Source of the DNA: Phoronis australis
Lineage: Eukaryota > Phoronida > Phoronidae
Direction: 5' to 3'
Assembly: GCA_002633005.1 (NCBI GenBank)
Contig: NMRA01000790.1
Location: forward strand, 102,136 to 143,522
Length of the DNA stretch: 41,387 nt
This document shows, piece by piece, positions 1 through 12,500 of the stretch (its first letter is position 1; every line of letters starts with the position of its first letter). The notes below the pieces were generated by a model. It was given only the letters and a program-made list of their open reading frames with translations. It had not been told where the DNA came from and searched no databases. The translations under genes were made by a program, and so were the position numbers.

Positions 1-1804
1 TTTGTGGTCACGTGCCGGGTACAGGCCCATGAGACAAGTTGCAGCAACAAACTCAGTACGAATCCATAAACCCTTTTACACGCACAATTAAATGCGCAAA
101 ACTGGTCCTGTATTTCTTAAACCTTTAATTTAATGCTCAAGCTATACAACGAGTGCGTGTTGAAACACAACATTGACCTTGGACCAAAGATGGACTCCTT
201 GCATCAGGACCCTAGTAAGCGAGGGGAGGGTGAGTGCCACCCAAAAAAATTGCATGCCTCAGGGTTAAACCATGGCAACAGACAAAGGTGTGTGGCTGGG
301 AAAGACAAAAAAGAAAGACTTCGAATACTGATCAGAGAGAAAACTCAAGATAACTTTGACAACTCGGTATCAGTGTATGGTTTACCATTTGAGGGCCCTG
401 ACCAGAACAATTGTTCTTAGGGTCTACGTTTTTACAGCATAGGTCGTCCAAGCGCTCTTGAAAATGTGCACTTAATCATTCATGCATGTATTTCGAAAAT
501 TCGAGAAAATTTGTGAAGCAAAAATTTTGCGGAGTGTATTAATTCAGTCCAAGTTTTTCAGTGGTCCATACGCGTTGCACTACAGGGGGGCTGAGGGGGC
601 TTTAGCCTGCACTTTTTTCAGTGCTGCGCCCTCTATACACCTCCGACATGACACTGCCAACTACTCACGAGGGGAAGTCGAGATTCCAAATTCATCAAAA
701 ACACAAAACATTCGTGCAGAAGCTGTCTTGTAAGAAATGGCGATGCGTCACTGAACTTAGTTGAAGGCTGAAGGCTAACTTGCAAAAATTCGATCCATCA
801 TCAGACCACCATATCGCAAAGAAGGACACTAAACGATAACAGTGATATTCATGAATGTATTGAATTAAAAACTAGATTAAAGAAATTCAAAAATTTAAAA
901 ACCGTAGATCGGATCGAAAAAGAAGTTCAAGTCATTGCTCATAAATTTGGAAAGATTGTCTTTGCATTTCCTTGATAATTGTCAGTTCCCAGTAGTATTG
1001 TGCAATGAATTTAGGTTCTTCTAAACCGAATCGTTTGCTTGACATTCCCGTGCATACTGCAAAGGCTGGACACGTCATGACTCAGTGACGCACTCACGTT
1101 AAAAATAAGGTGTAGTAATGCAGTAGGCTGCTTGCGTAGAATCCGCGCACAGTGATTGACGGGAAAAGAACTTGAACTGCAGGGGTTGAAATGTGTGCAT
1201 TGTTGGGACACGCGTTCCATAGCATTTTCCCCAGCCGCCCGGCAGAAGCTGGACCAGTGGCTGTGTTTCAACAAGGAATTTTGATACAGCTCTATAGGCG
1301 AAGGATTTTGATATCATATTTTTCAAAAAAATCTTCAGGAAATGACCGTATTAAAATGAACTTTTCCCGAAACTGGGTCAAACAAAACGACCTTGGAGCC
1401 AGCTAACACGGGTATAGGTTCGAGTTAAGCCGCACGTCTCAAATGAATCATAGCGGAGCTGACCAGCGACTAGCATTAGTTCGTCGAATTGCGCATGCAT
1501 GGATCAGACTTCCCGGAGACTCGGACGCCACGACACCGGCCACCGTGGCGGGAGCAGCTAATTTCTTGACTAACACCTGCTTCTAAATGTGGATTTAAGC
1601 AAAATGACAAAGACCACGCTTACACACATGCAAGCGTATCCAAATACAATTAAATGTATTTTCATGTGAAACCATTCAATGTTCTCGCTTTGAACATTGA
1701 CTTGTGTGAGTTATTAATTTTCTTAGATCTGCCCAATCAGGTAGAACTGCGTTTCAAGTCATTCACTATAGGCACCTGAGGGTTCAGTTTGGAAGCTCGT
1801 GTCG

Positions 1805-1846
1805 TATGACGTCATATGACGTAGGAGATGCGAGCCTCATTTGCAT
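1805..1846. promoter_or_regulatory. CRE palindrome plus octamer motif
   Basis: TATGACGTCATA (1805-1816) is a perfect palindrome holding the CREB/ATF octamer TGACGTCA, followed at once by a half site TGACGTA. The POU octamer ATTTGCAT lies at 1839-1846 and runs into an AT-rich TATA-like stretch. This could be a promoter or enhancer about 1.6 kb upstream of the V exon. Motif matches alone are weak evidence. Confidence 0.3.
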
Positions 1847-2817
1847 ATATTAGTGACACCTGTTGGTTCGAAAAAGAGGATCATGCTCGAGTACATGCCT
1901 GGGAAGAGGCATCTTTTGGAAGGGTAAAACATGTCATGTTCAAAGCATCCTAGTGCCATTAATATGCAGTCTTTGGGGACCAAAGTGGTGTCATTTTATA
2001 GCTAAAGAGTTAAGCTTTCAAACACAATGCTTGGATTTCAGACGACTACAACATTTACTTTTGAAATCACTTTTGAAAACACGTTAACATGCGCTAAAAC
2101 AGTTGTCCCTTCCTGGTTATCTCTTCCTGGTAGTAGCAATAAAAAACTGTGGCAATGTTCTTTGATACTTTACTCTTGCACTTAAGTTTAATTCAGTCGT
2201 ATTACCAGTATTTACTGGTACCCTTATGTCACTATAATAAATAAATACACACACACCAGTGTTTTTACTTGCCTCATTTAAAATTCGTCTGCCATCAAAG
2301 TCAAATCCTTTTAGGTTAGGTGTACTGCAATTTTCATATTTTGGATATTAAGGAAAAGGCATAGAATTGCAATTTTGGTTGAGTATTTGTATTCAATCTA
2401 CCATTCACAGTAACCCTTTACATACATACTGTTTAGTGTAGTATTATTTTTCTTTATCCCGAGCTCGACGCTAAACATAACGTCAACTCATCAGTTGCTA
2501 CGTAGCAAAAATCCCTGGTCACCAAATGCGAACTAAGGTGACCAAACGTCGCTGACAAGTGCTGAAAATGAAGTACCTGGAGCACAGGCTCGTCTCCTAA
2601 GGCAGACAATGTAATTCGAATCCCTCCAATTGTGCCAACTCGTTCTGAGTTCCATCTGTTTCAGGATTCTCCCTTAATGATAATTCAACTATTGCGCAAA
2701 AGCCCGCCTCGTGTTTTTGTATCCTAATTCCCTTTCTGTTAATTTGCTGAACAGGAAAATTACAATTAGTCACACATTTTTTTCATTTGCGAGGCATATC
2801 ACATGCGCGCATCCAAG

Positions 2818-2835
2818 GGGGCTCGAACGAGCCCC
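2818..2835. repeat. Perfect short hairpin, 8-bp stem
   Basis: GGGGCTCG and CGAGCCCC are separated by two bases, giving a GC-rich perfect inverted repeat in AT-rich surroundings. Its role is unknown; it may be part of a dispersed repeat. Confidence 0.6.
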
Positions 2836-3059
2836 TCCATTTTGCGAAATGGGCAAAAAGTCCGAGAAAACGAGGTCCACTTCAAAAAATTATTGTACAT
2901 GTAGGCTGGGTGCACGCATGTATCACTGTCATTTCACTGCGAAATAATAAAAACCAGCACCACCATGCAATTCTATGCCAATCATTTGTCTTGTAACATT
3001 GCGTAATATTTCTAAACAGTGCGTAACCATGTTTGACTGCATTGATGTAGAACTGTGAA

Positions 3060-3093
3060 TCCTGGGTAGCACTGCATCCTGGGTAACACTGTA
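3060..3093. repeat. Direct repeat of a 17-bp unit, two copies
   Basis: TCCTGGGTAGCACTGCA is followed immediately by TCCTGGGTAACACTGTA, with two differences. This is a small tandem duplication with no known role. Confidence 0.8.
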
Positions 3094-3421
3094 CAGCGTA
3101 ACTTAGCATCTTGACATTTTGTAGCTGAATTATACAACTCTGTGGATTTTGTACCTGTCGCAGCCTAATTAAAGATTTCTAAAATTTCAGTTGATTGAAA
3201 TCTATAATGCCCATTTTGTGGAAGTGCATAGCTTTTAACAAACGTTGAGTATGTAACACAATAACCATAAACTTTTACAAAACAGACTAGGTGGATTCAG
3301 TGTTTTTTCAAATGCTTTGCTGTCGTGCATTTGGCTCACACTAGCTACAGTAGGAACCAAGGCGCTAGCATGGCATACTTTGTGTAATTGTCAATAAGTT
3401 CCTACTCTTTTGCTCTTTCAG

Positions 3422-3787
3422 ATGTTGTTTCTGCAGGTAGTGTGCGTTCAACTGATGAAGTCATTGGTGTCAACGGTGGAAACGTTACTTTGAGGATTAG
3501 TTTTGTTGTGGAGAGTGGTCAACACCTATCATTTATCCAACTGCTTAAAATCTCAGCAAATAGTGAAATATTTAACACTTATTACATCGGTCCACAGGGT
3601 CCAAGTTTTTTTGACGGAGCTTTTAACGTTAACTATTCATCTCGTGCTTCAACTGACTATTCTGCTGGAAAAACCGACTTCACAATCACTTTGTCACAGC
3701 TTACTTCTGATGATGAAGGACAGTACAAAGTGAATGTTTTTTACGAAGCGGACATGGAATCTTCATATACCCGGCTTGTTGTAGACT
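3422..3787 (+). CDS. Exon: Ig V-like domain without the canonical cysteines
   Basis: The exon is 366 nt (122 codons) with acceptor ...CTCTTTCAG and donor GTAAGT, phase 1 at both ends, as usual for one-domain-per-exon Ig genes. A second in-phase acceptor (TTTCTGCAG, exon from 3437) would drop five codons. The domain reads as a V-set: GGNVTLR on strand B, then FTITLSQLTSDDEGQYK with the D-x-G-x-Y motif before strand F (Y at residue 102). The strand B cysteine is replaced by Ile (residue 26), the strand F cysteine by Val (residue 104), and the core Trp near residue 41 by Leu. NVT and NYS are N-glycosylation sequons. A signal-peptide exon should precede it. It acts outside the cell, probably in binding or recognition; the ligand is unknown. 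Confidence 0.85.
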
Positions 3788-3859
3788 GTAAGTAGTGTTT
3801 TGGTGGCATGGCTATGGTACTTTGTCGTTTATTTTGCGTCAAAAATAATTGCCAAGATT

Positions 3860-6800
3860 GTCATTTTTCAATTTTGCAAAGGCTGATGAACTTGCTTTCA
3901 ATATTAGAAATAGAACCAAATATTATTTTATGACATCAGTACCGAACAAAAAGTTAATAACTGACTATGATTGGTTGATGAATTTGAGAAATTGATCTGT
4001 TTGTCTGCCATATTATGTGCGAAATAAATGAAGACTTAACGTATTCATGTTTGCTACAGAATGGAACCTCTAGTTAACTTTAAAAGCGATACCTTGCGTG
4101 TTTATTGTGGAAAAAAACATTTTAGAGACCCACCGCATAGAAATTTGTTTACTACTTTTTGAATCTCCCGCCAGGCACAGAGCAGCTCCGTATGTACCCA
4201 CAGTCCTTTCATTAACTGAGTGGCTATAATATTGGGTAGACTAGGAGTGCATGAAGCATAGAAAGATGCCGTTGAAAACGTTTAAGACAAAATTGTAGCT
4301 TTGATCCTGAGACAGTTTTTTGGGTCTGCGTGCACACGGTCGTTGAGAACGAATGCACCAAGTCCGAGTCTCCGCCCGGCAGGTTTTTTTCAAGAACATA
4401 GCAAGTTGTGAAAATAGGTATATCCTCACATAACTTCATTGATTTCATCGTTTATTTGACGTTTCTCTGCTTCCATCACGTATCCATTTCGCGTTTTCAC
4501 CACCGTCTCGATTTCTATTCTCTATTTTGTTTTTGGTTTCTAGATATCAGTCTCTATGGCGCGTGCTTCATCTGTTGCGTATCGCAATGGACTATTGACC
4601 TACTTACTGCTGACTCCGACTTTGACCTAGGTTAACTCGATTTACTGAAGTCTGACATGCAAATTATAAACGGTTTAGCAATAATTAAGTTAAGTACCCA
4701 CTTTCATTTGCATTTGACGTTGGGAGCGAATGTCGAAATAACGAACACTGTTAAGCATGTAAAGGTTATATTGACGAAAAAACATGTTTCCACTGAATGA
4801 TTATGCGAAAACCGAGAGATTTTGAAACTTGTGGCATTTTCTCGGCTTCGGCAAATCAACAAAATTTCAAATTAGGAATGCGAATTCTCGAGCACGTTTC
4901 GGTGGATTTCACTGAAACTGTCCAATTTTTGTAAATATGTATAACTCTCAAAAACACTGTTTAAACCCTTAAATTTGTTGTACTGCGCCATAGACGAATA
5001 AGACTGCTATTTTTCACAAAAATGGCCTGTGTTTTACGAGCTAATTTGACGTAGGAAACAAACTAATTGAGTACTCAAAAATTTTTAACAGCGTTTTTCT
5101 GAAGATATCGGTAACTTTTCGTTTGAAGAAGGTTTCCATTAAATCGACTATTGGATGTTTATGGCACCTTTGTTAAAAAGGAATCTTTGATTTCAAATTA
5201 GTACCCCAGATATTTCTATTTATAGATTAGAAAAAGGCTGATTAACCACAAGAGCATACATTTTCAGATCGCTCCAGTGACTTCGTTTTGTTTCATTTAT
5301 CGACAAAATATTAAAACATATAACCAGAAGACCAATTCGTCCATCCCAATGATACAATTCACATTAATATCTGACATCTGCAAAGTAGAGAAAAAAAATA
5401 ATTGACTGTCGTGTAGTTACCGGCTGACTGCACGTTTTGTTTTAGCGAGTCATCACCGTGAAATCTGTATTTGCGTGTTCAAAACATTTACGCGACGTTC
5501 CGTGCTCTTACACAACAAATACAGATAGCCAAATCTTTCCGCCGTCAATTAGTATGTTTTTCAAAGTATATTTCCAATTAGGACATACTGAAATTTTGGT
5601 ATGAAAATCTTAAATTTTCGTACTTTTGGACTGGCGTGTATCATACCACTGAAATTCATGTTGACAAAAAGCTCGTGTGATCGTCTATTCAATGCCAGAC
5701 TTTATAATTTAATGTTATTCACGGTGCGAATGCTCGGCTGAGAATATGCGGGCTAGATCTACTTGAAAACAAATATAGCGACGACATTACCGCTGTTGAT
5801 GACACTGACGATTTCTACTCCAGTGATACGGAGTGCTGAAATAGGCCTTGTGCCTTTTAAATTGTGAATTAGTATTTTGTAACTAGTGATTTTTTATCAT
5901 TTGTTAACGAAAACAATAGTACTTGAACATGAAGTTGGCGAGATGAACAAGTCATTCTGGTCTCGATACACACGGAAAATCCCCAACGGAAATCTGCATC
6001 GTGAAACACGACCCGTAGTCAATTTGAGGGGACCTTCGTGCATATTAACTCAATTCTTAACACTATTTACGCATCCTGCTTCTATTGATGATGACAAAGA
6101 AGGCTGACCAGGTACCATTGCATTTCATTTACTGACAATTAGCAGTGGCACTTACATGTATGAACCTTTCACTGTACATGTTTATATCATGCAAGAGTCC
6201 AAGTATGTGGGAAGAGGCCTAACAGTTATTCAACAGAAAGGGAATTTATTGTAGTCTGTCTTGAAACTTTTAACTCATTTCTTTTCTTATTTACAAATTG
6301 ATGACTCATATTTTGTGTTTTTGGTCAAACCTTCACTCTCGTGTATATATTTTCGAATATTTCCAGAATGACTTTATTCTTTGTGATTTTATGAAGACTA
6401 AACGCTGAAATTTCCGTGCAGTTTTATTGTACTGTTTTGCTTCTATGATTTGTTTATGTCTTGTAGTTTCGCTGGTTTTAGAACAATATTATCATGATGC
6501 AAATTTGGGAATTACGGCGTTGTCCCGTTGATCCCAACGTGTTCGAATCTATAGCCCAACAACAAGTTGGATGACCCCTGTAGCCAATATCTTACATGGC
6601 TGGTTAACTCCATTCTGGCATTTATGGTTGGAGGGCCAGCTCTGTTTTGTTCGATAATTGCTCTAATCTCCAATAAGATGGTATCTAGCTTGACTAGGCT
6701 GTGCTGTTAAAAATAGAAGTTAAGTTATAAGAAATTTGAACATAAACCAATAGCAATTCTGAATTCCTGGTCAATTGTTGATCATGTTTGCTTTTTAGAT

Positions 6801-7170
6801 CGCCTATCTACAACCGAAGTTACAACAATCTATTCTTTGGGAACTACCAATTCACTCTGGGTTTGACTTTGTTGACACGTAGTCTGTAATAAACCTGGTA
6901 GATAATTGGCCTGCCTGTTGCCATAACAGGCAAAAGACTGTGCTTGGCAGTAGATTAATTATCACCCTCTACGTCTGGCAAAGTCGCGAGAGAACGCCGC
7001 CGTGTCTGAAGCGATTCCCGATCAACATTTCAAAAATTTCCTGAAGTCTTATTGGCCAGAAAAGTGGGATGATTCTAGACATAAAACTCAATTTAAAAGT
7101 TTACACAACATTCTTTTCCTGCTTGGTTATGAGTTAATGATTAAGTAAAGACGCTTCTGGGCAAAAGTTC
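3860..7170. repeat. Repeat unit A: diverged copy of units B and C
   Basis: From TGTCATTTTTCAATTTTGC onward this intron aligns with 15119 onward and 20349 onward, with many substitutions and small gaps. It has about 550 extra bases (4020-4575) that B and C lack. Similarity fades near 7170, before the point where B and C carry their 48-nt exon, so A has no stalk exon. At 6400 it also shows the site without the Harbinger element. It is the oldest visible copy of the module. Confidence 0.85.
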
Positions 7171-8425
7171 GTCAATGGTCGCGTTGTAGGATTCTGGATT
7201 TTTTATGTTCTTATGCATAACTAGAAAAGTAATGAAGGCAGAAGTTTCATCTTTGCTGTAGCGATGGTATGGGAACGCATGGAATATTTTAGGCTTGAGG
7301 TGGTCAATGCAACGTAATTTCGTAACATTATTGTACGTCGAACTGTTTTAGAAATGACAGTAACTTTCTACGAGTCTTTGAATACTGCTTCATTATTTTC
7401 TTTTAAGCTTAAATTATCTTGCTCAACTAGATACTTTGAATTCTGAAGTTGTTATATGAACTATCTGCCTGATAGATTACCTTACAAAATGATTGCGGAT
7501 ATCGATTTCTTTGACGTCTGATGACAATACACGCATCGTACGACTGGTAACAATTAACTTGGTCCAGCGTTGTTTTCGGATTTTCATCCAGCTGGACTGT
7601 AACACTGAAACGTCTCTTGACTTGTTTGTGTAAAAGTCGCCCTAAATCTGGAGTTTGACGTCATATTTGTGTTGGTTGGCTGTAACTTTACACAATTCAT
7701 AAGTTCATTCAATTTTACCGTTATGAAATAGTCAAATGGAAGTTGATAAACCGGGGTCAAAAGTTAACTTGAAGTAGCCACTAGAGAACGACCAACAGAC
7801 AATTCTTTGTTTGTTTGGCCAAAGTTCATTTCCTAAGTCATAAAATGATGATTTCCAACTGAGGGTACACACATATATAATAATCCAAATTGGCCGTCTA
7901 AGCTTGATGATCAGTTTGACGTCCCAACAGACCACAGAGGCGACTCAACAAACGACTGCTAGCAGACTGTGACTGGCCTGCTGCTGGTCGGCTACACGAC
8001 CGGTCGTCAAACGATTTCTGACGTGTCGGAAAAAATCTTATTGTGTGTTTTTCTTCCAGAAATATTCTTTTACTGATGGATTAAAACCTATAGTTGTCGA
8101 GACATTTGACTAAATACAAAGACTTGTCGAAAAGTTCTACTATGGTTTGTCATTGCTGTGCTCACATCCTGAACCTGATGGACGGGCCACAATACATTAC
8201 TGTTTTCATGCCGTTGTGGCCCATTTTTTGTTGTGAATAGTGCGTAAAATGTGCACAAATACAGCGCGGTAAGAAATCTACTGAAACGGCACGTTTTACC
8301 ACCCGAAATTGCGTTTCAATGCATGTCAGAATTTTGTGCAAGTGTCAGGGTGACTTTAGGTATCTTCATCAGTTGTAACTAGATTAGTAGCTTGGTGATG
8401 TAATGCGCTTGTTCTCGTTTCGCAG
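7171..8425. other. Intron sequence, nothing recognised
   Basis: This is AT-rich intron between the V and C2 exons after the similarity of unit A ends. It holds no convincing coding frame, RNA gene or repeat. Confidence 0.6.
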
Positions 8426-8749
8426 TCCGTCCAAGTACACCATCTATATCTGGAGCCCCGACTGAGCCTGTTCTTGGTGGAGCAGCACCAATTGTCCTAC
8501 AGTGTGTAGCCAACTTGGGCAAACCACAGGCATCTATGGTGTGGTCACGTCGGATTGGCAGCGCTGCTTACACGAATATTACTGTGGGTACTTCCAAAAT
8601 AACCAATAACAGCGATGATGGAACCAGTAGCGGCACCAGCGAGCTGACGGTCAACTTGGATGCTGCTGATAACGGTGTACAGTTCAGATGTCAAGTGTCC
8701 AACAGGCAGGCTACTTTGTCAGCTGAAACTGGGGTCATTGAGGTGTCTG
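8426..8749 (+). CDS. Exon: Ig C2/I-type domain
   Basis: The exon is 324 nt (108 codons) with acceptor ...TTTCGCAG and donor GTAAGT, phase 1 at both ends, so the join to the V exon reads D-F-R-P-S-T-P. The Ig pattern is canonical: Cys27 in IVLQCVAN, Trp40 in ASMVWSRR, and Cys89 in GVQFRCQVSN, with SGTSELTVNL as strands D/E. It resembles the membrane-proximal C2 domains of nectin-, CD80- and kirre-type proteins, where GKP precedes the Trp strand. NIT and NNS are sequons. The last base G makes the next codon GAT or GGT when a 36-nt stalk exon follows. Confidence in the domain is high; placing it in the same gene as the V exon rests on strand, distance and matched phase. Confidence 0.9.
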
Positions 8750-8796
8750 GTAAGTCACTACTTAAGTCGTGTTAAAGCACTTAGTCCTGTTTTCAG

Positions 8797-9220
8797 GCAA
8801 CAACTTGCATTATTAAAAATAAGGTAAACAATGTTCTTAAAGGGGCTGAGGATGAGTATTACGACCAAGTTATAAATGAAAACAAATCTAACAGAAAATC
8901 TCTCTGGAAAATCATGAGATCAATTTTACCTAACAAGTCCAAATCTGTCGCAAATGAATTTCTAATTGGTAACGATTTTGTTTCGGACAAAACTAAAATA
9001 GCAAATGCATTTGCTGACTTTTTTACTGGCATTGGCCAAAAACTTTCTGAAAAATTCAGTATGTCGACTATTGAGCTCCCGCCGAAGATACAGGAGGGGA
9101 TATCGTTTAAGTTTCAAGACATTCAAGTCGATTACGTCCCAGAACAAATGAAAACTCTGAATTCTAGTAGTGCCAGTGGCATCGATAGCATTGATGCCAA
9201 ACTATTCAAATTGCGTACCT
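8797..9220 (+). mobile_element. Non-LTR retrotransposon (LINE) fragment, start of RT
   Basis: A reading frame open from about 8797 encodes the linker and start of a CR1/jockey-like reverse transcriptase. It contains NVLKGAEDEYYDQVINENKS, then SLWKIMRSILPNKSKS, a FADFFTGIGQKL segment and ASGIDSIDAKLFK, which is the conserved block before the first RT palm motifs. Similarity ends near 9220 and no catalytic YxDD box follows, so the copy is truncated at both ends. It sits about 50 bases after the C2 donor, within the intron. Confidence 0.75.
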
Positions 9221-9547
9221 GTATTCGTCCTGTACAGATGATTGATGCGTCTGTAGCTAGTACAAGATACACGAGGGCCTATGTGCACATTCTGTATCTG
9301 CTTTGTTGTTTTTCATTACCACTAAGCTTAATTTAAAAGAAAAGTCAAAAACTAGGGCCTTGTGTTACCAAAATTCCACAACATGGAGTCATAAACAAAC
9401 ATGTATTACCAACTAAAGTAAATGTTTTCATTTCTTGACTTCTTGTTGAGTTGTTGCAATAAAATGTGTATGTACATGGATAAAGATTAAAGGAATACCA
9501 CATGTGTGAATGAGGGTTACAAGCCAAGAGGACTGACAAATGTATAC
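9221..9547. other. Intron sequence between LINE fragment and pseudogene
   Basis: This is AT-rich sequence without a recognised gene. On the minus strand it is the 3' flank of the pseudogene that ends at 9548. Confidence 0.5.
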
Positions 9548-12500
9548 TTAGTCATCATCTATATTTGGTTGTTCTTCACAGTCTTCAACGTCTGCCTGTT
9601 TGCTAGTGTACTGATTGCAGTAGATATCCCCTGTCTCACACTAGCAATACTCTGTGCAGGACAGGCCAGCGCCATTACAACTACAGTGAGTGTGTCGCTA
9701 CATGCCTTTCCTTCTGCACTGCAACTACAACCAACTACGTCCAATAGCGCCTGGGGCGCAACAGCTGGTGTTGAAACAGCTGGTGCTACTAAAGAGCCGT
9801 CTACTTTCCAGCCAAAGTTGGCAATACACTTAGTTTCCTCTGGTGGATCTCCGCGGTCAGCTCCCTTTCATAACAACATCTGAAGGTGTGCTCGGAGTAC
9901 GTGCAAGTACACATTGGCATCTGTTGGTGGAATTTTCTTCAGTGGTGGTGGCTTCTTTCTCTCTCGGTAGAACTGGGTACGGGCATCATTCATTGTTTGA
10001 GAACTCGTCTGCCCATACAAAGGTAAGAAGAATGCATATGCAGTTTCCAAAAGCTCATCGTTGGTTGCACCAGACTCTCCCAATACCTGGTCGAGGCCTG
10101 GAATGTTAGTTTCAAGTACTTTGAGGGCTGTCAGCTTTCCTTTTCCGCAATCGGACATAGCATGAATTTCTAGGAGCTGGCTGCACTTTCTGGGGTCTAA
10201 TTTCTGAACTGTTTCATTGATGTCCAAGATATCTCCATTCCATTTCTCCATTTGAATATTGGCATCAACACTCATTCGTGATGTCAAATAAATGAATAGC
10301 ACAAAGACAGCGGCGTCGTCACGGAGGATTCGGACATTGTGGACTCCTTCTTCCACCGCTTTTAACATGTAGCTACTGAGTGTGATGTCTGCTTCAGCAT
10401 GGGTAACTGTACAGTCGTTTTTGCCGACCAGCTCGATGTTATGTGGAAGAGGATGGCTACACAGAAGACTGTTGAGCAGGGATTTGCTCTTGGTATTTTG
10501 CAGAATAGTTTCTCGGCATGGAAAGGGAGTGTTTGGGGTTAGTAGATCTTCTTTAGTCTTTCCTCGTCTTGACCTCTCATGATCCTTTGCACAAGGAGTT
10601 TCATGGTCATAGCTGTCGAATAGAACTATTTTCTTTGAAGCTGGTGGATAGTGGGCTAGTCGTGTACCAAATCTTGCCGCTAAATGTCCTGTAGTCCCGT
10701 AGACTGGCCAGACTACATGATACAGAAGCTGACCAGCATCAATCAATTTCACGTCTGGAACAGAAGGGTTTGCAACAGAGACACCGAGAGACTTGGCCAG
10801 GATAGCCTTATCACCCTTCCTAAGGCAGCCGTATTCATCAATCAGGGATGTAGGTACTGGACTTAGCTCGTGCTGAAAGACATCTGCCATATCAATGTTC
10901 CGTTGCTGCCCCACAACTAACAGGCGACTAAACAGCGTCTCCATGTCGTAAATGGCCTTCCCCTTGACAGTTACAGGCTTGTTCAGCAGCTCCATTGTTT
11001 TCACTTTTTCTTGATTGTTTTATGAAAATCACTGCTTAGCGAAGCGTTGAACTGGCTACTCTGCTCACTCCCGATAGCCAATGCATCCTGGACATTCACT
11101 ATGTCTGAAGCTACTTGGCCATTGATTCTATGTTGTATAGAAACGGTTGTTGATCAGTAAGGGGGTGTCGGTGTTTTGTTAGTTCCTCTGAAATCTTTAT
11201 CCGATCTTCTTCGTCAAGTTTCCTTTCTCTCTCTCCTTCCTCCTTGTGCTTAGCCATTTCTTCATCTACTACTCTGTGTTCCTTCTGCTGTCCTCCAGTT
11301 TCATTGTACATGCACTCCATTGCAATGTTAAGGTGGGTACACACATTGAAACTGTTTACCCACACAGCCACCTGCTTGGCACTTGTTGAGATGCCCTTCA
11401 TACCTCCAGCACTTTTCCCCCGCCTGATGTATGTCTGTTCTCCAAACTGATCTGCTGGCACTGCAGTTCCTCTGTCGGAGTGTCGACAGCCGTGAGCACC
11501 TTTCAGTAAATCTGCATTGGCATTCTCAGTGTACCAATACAACCCAGGAAACTCATAAGAGTGTGCATCGTATCCGAGTGAAGTACGACGTTGCTCCAGC
11601 GGAGAGGGTCGCTCCACTGTATTAGACATGCAGTTTGCTATAACTGAAGGTCAACAGTGAGATGAATGAACTGCATTCCAAAACTGTTAAGAGTGCGCTT
11701 AAGATACCCAAGAGTTGTCATTACTGTGTTTGGGTGAGCAGGAGGCGTGTCGATCATCGGTCCGAAGATGTAAAGTGTCTTGGGCTTCTGGTTCGCACCT
11801 GTCACCACTCGGTCTTGCTTAGAATTAAAGCCTGCCCACTCAAGTGGTCTGTCATTCAGGTGGACATGTGACAACCAAGCAGCATCTCGCTGGTGACTGA
11901 ACATGACTGCCTGAGACTGAAGCTGCACCTCCTCAGCAGAGAGAAATTTCTCCGGAAGCAAAGGAGGGTTCACTTTTGAAGGTCCAGTGTAGTGTTCCAG
12001 TTGTAGACATTGTTGAGAAACACGCATAGAGGAGGCCTCGTGTTTTGTAAGTCGGGGAATATTCAGCTGTATCACCCCAATGTTTTCTAAATTGACAATG
12101 CTTAGAGGGTGCTGGGAACTCCATGACCATGGCGTGGGTGCTCTTCATCCCCTTGGGGCTTGTAATACACAAATCGTAATTGTCAACCCAGCTAAATATA
12201 GGACCGTTATTCACATTTAAACCAAGTTTCTTGTGGGGTTCATCCTTGTTATCTGAAACAAACTTAGCCACAGATTTTCGAAATCGTAGAACTTCGTCAT
12301 ATGAAGATGTTATGCCATAGTCATTACTTGTGGTGGAGCGTAACAGCAAGTCCAAGTGTTGTTTGATTCCGGCCTGCGCCTTCTACATGCTGTTGAATGC
12401 ATTGGGCCAGAGCCAATGACACTTTCGTAATATTGCCTCCAGAAACAAGACTAGATACTACTTTAAGAAGAGTAGCACTGGTGCTCTGGATGACCTTTTT

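Larger units (their letters stand above)
1..3421. other. 5' flank or first intron, no gene recognised
   Basis: Open frames here are short, lack recognisable domains and do not pair with convincing splice sites. The signal-peptide exon of the downstream Ig gene may lie here or further upstream. Only small sites stand out and are listed separately: a CRE/octamer cluster, a perfect hairpin and a 17-bp direct repeat. Confidence 0.5.

Noticed and set aside
133-420. 95-codon frame, charged
   Set aside because: No domain, no splice sites, no similarity to anything recognised.
790-985. Lys/Glu-rich frame with helix-like pattern (ECIELKTRLKKFKNLK)
   Set aside because: It ends in a stop with no acceptor or start; probably AT-rich sequence or an old transposon piece that I cannot identify.
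6798-6860. Possible Thr-rich exon after CTTTTTAG in unit A
   Set aside because: The frame is open in phase 1 but there is no usable donor (GTTTGA only) and no counterpart in units B or C.
9506-9883. 125-codon + strand frame with a hydrophobic segment
   Set aside because: It is the antisense shadow of the C-terminal part of the minus-strand pseudogene.
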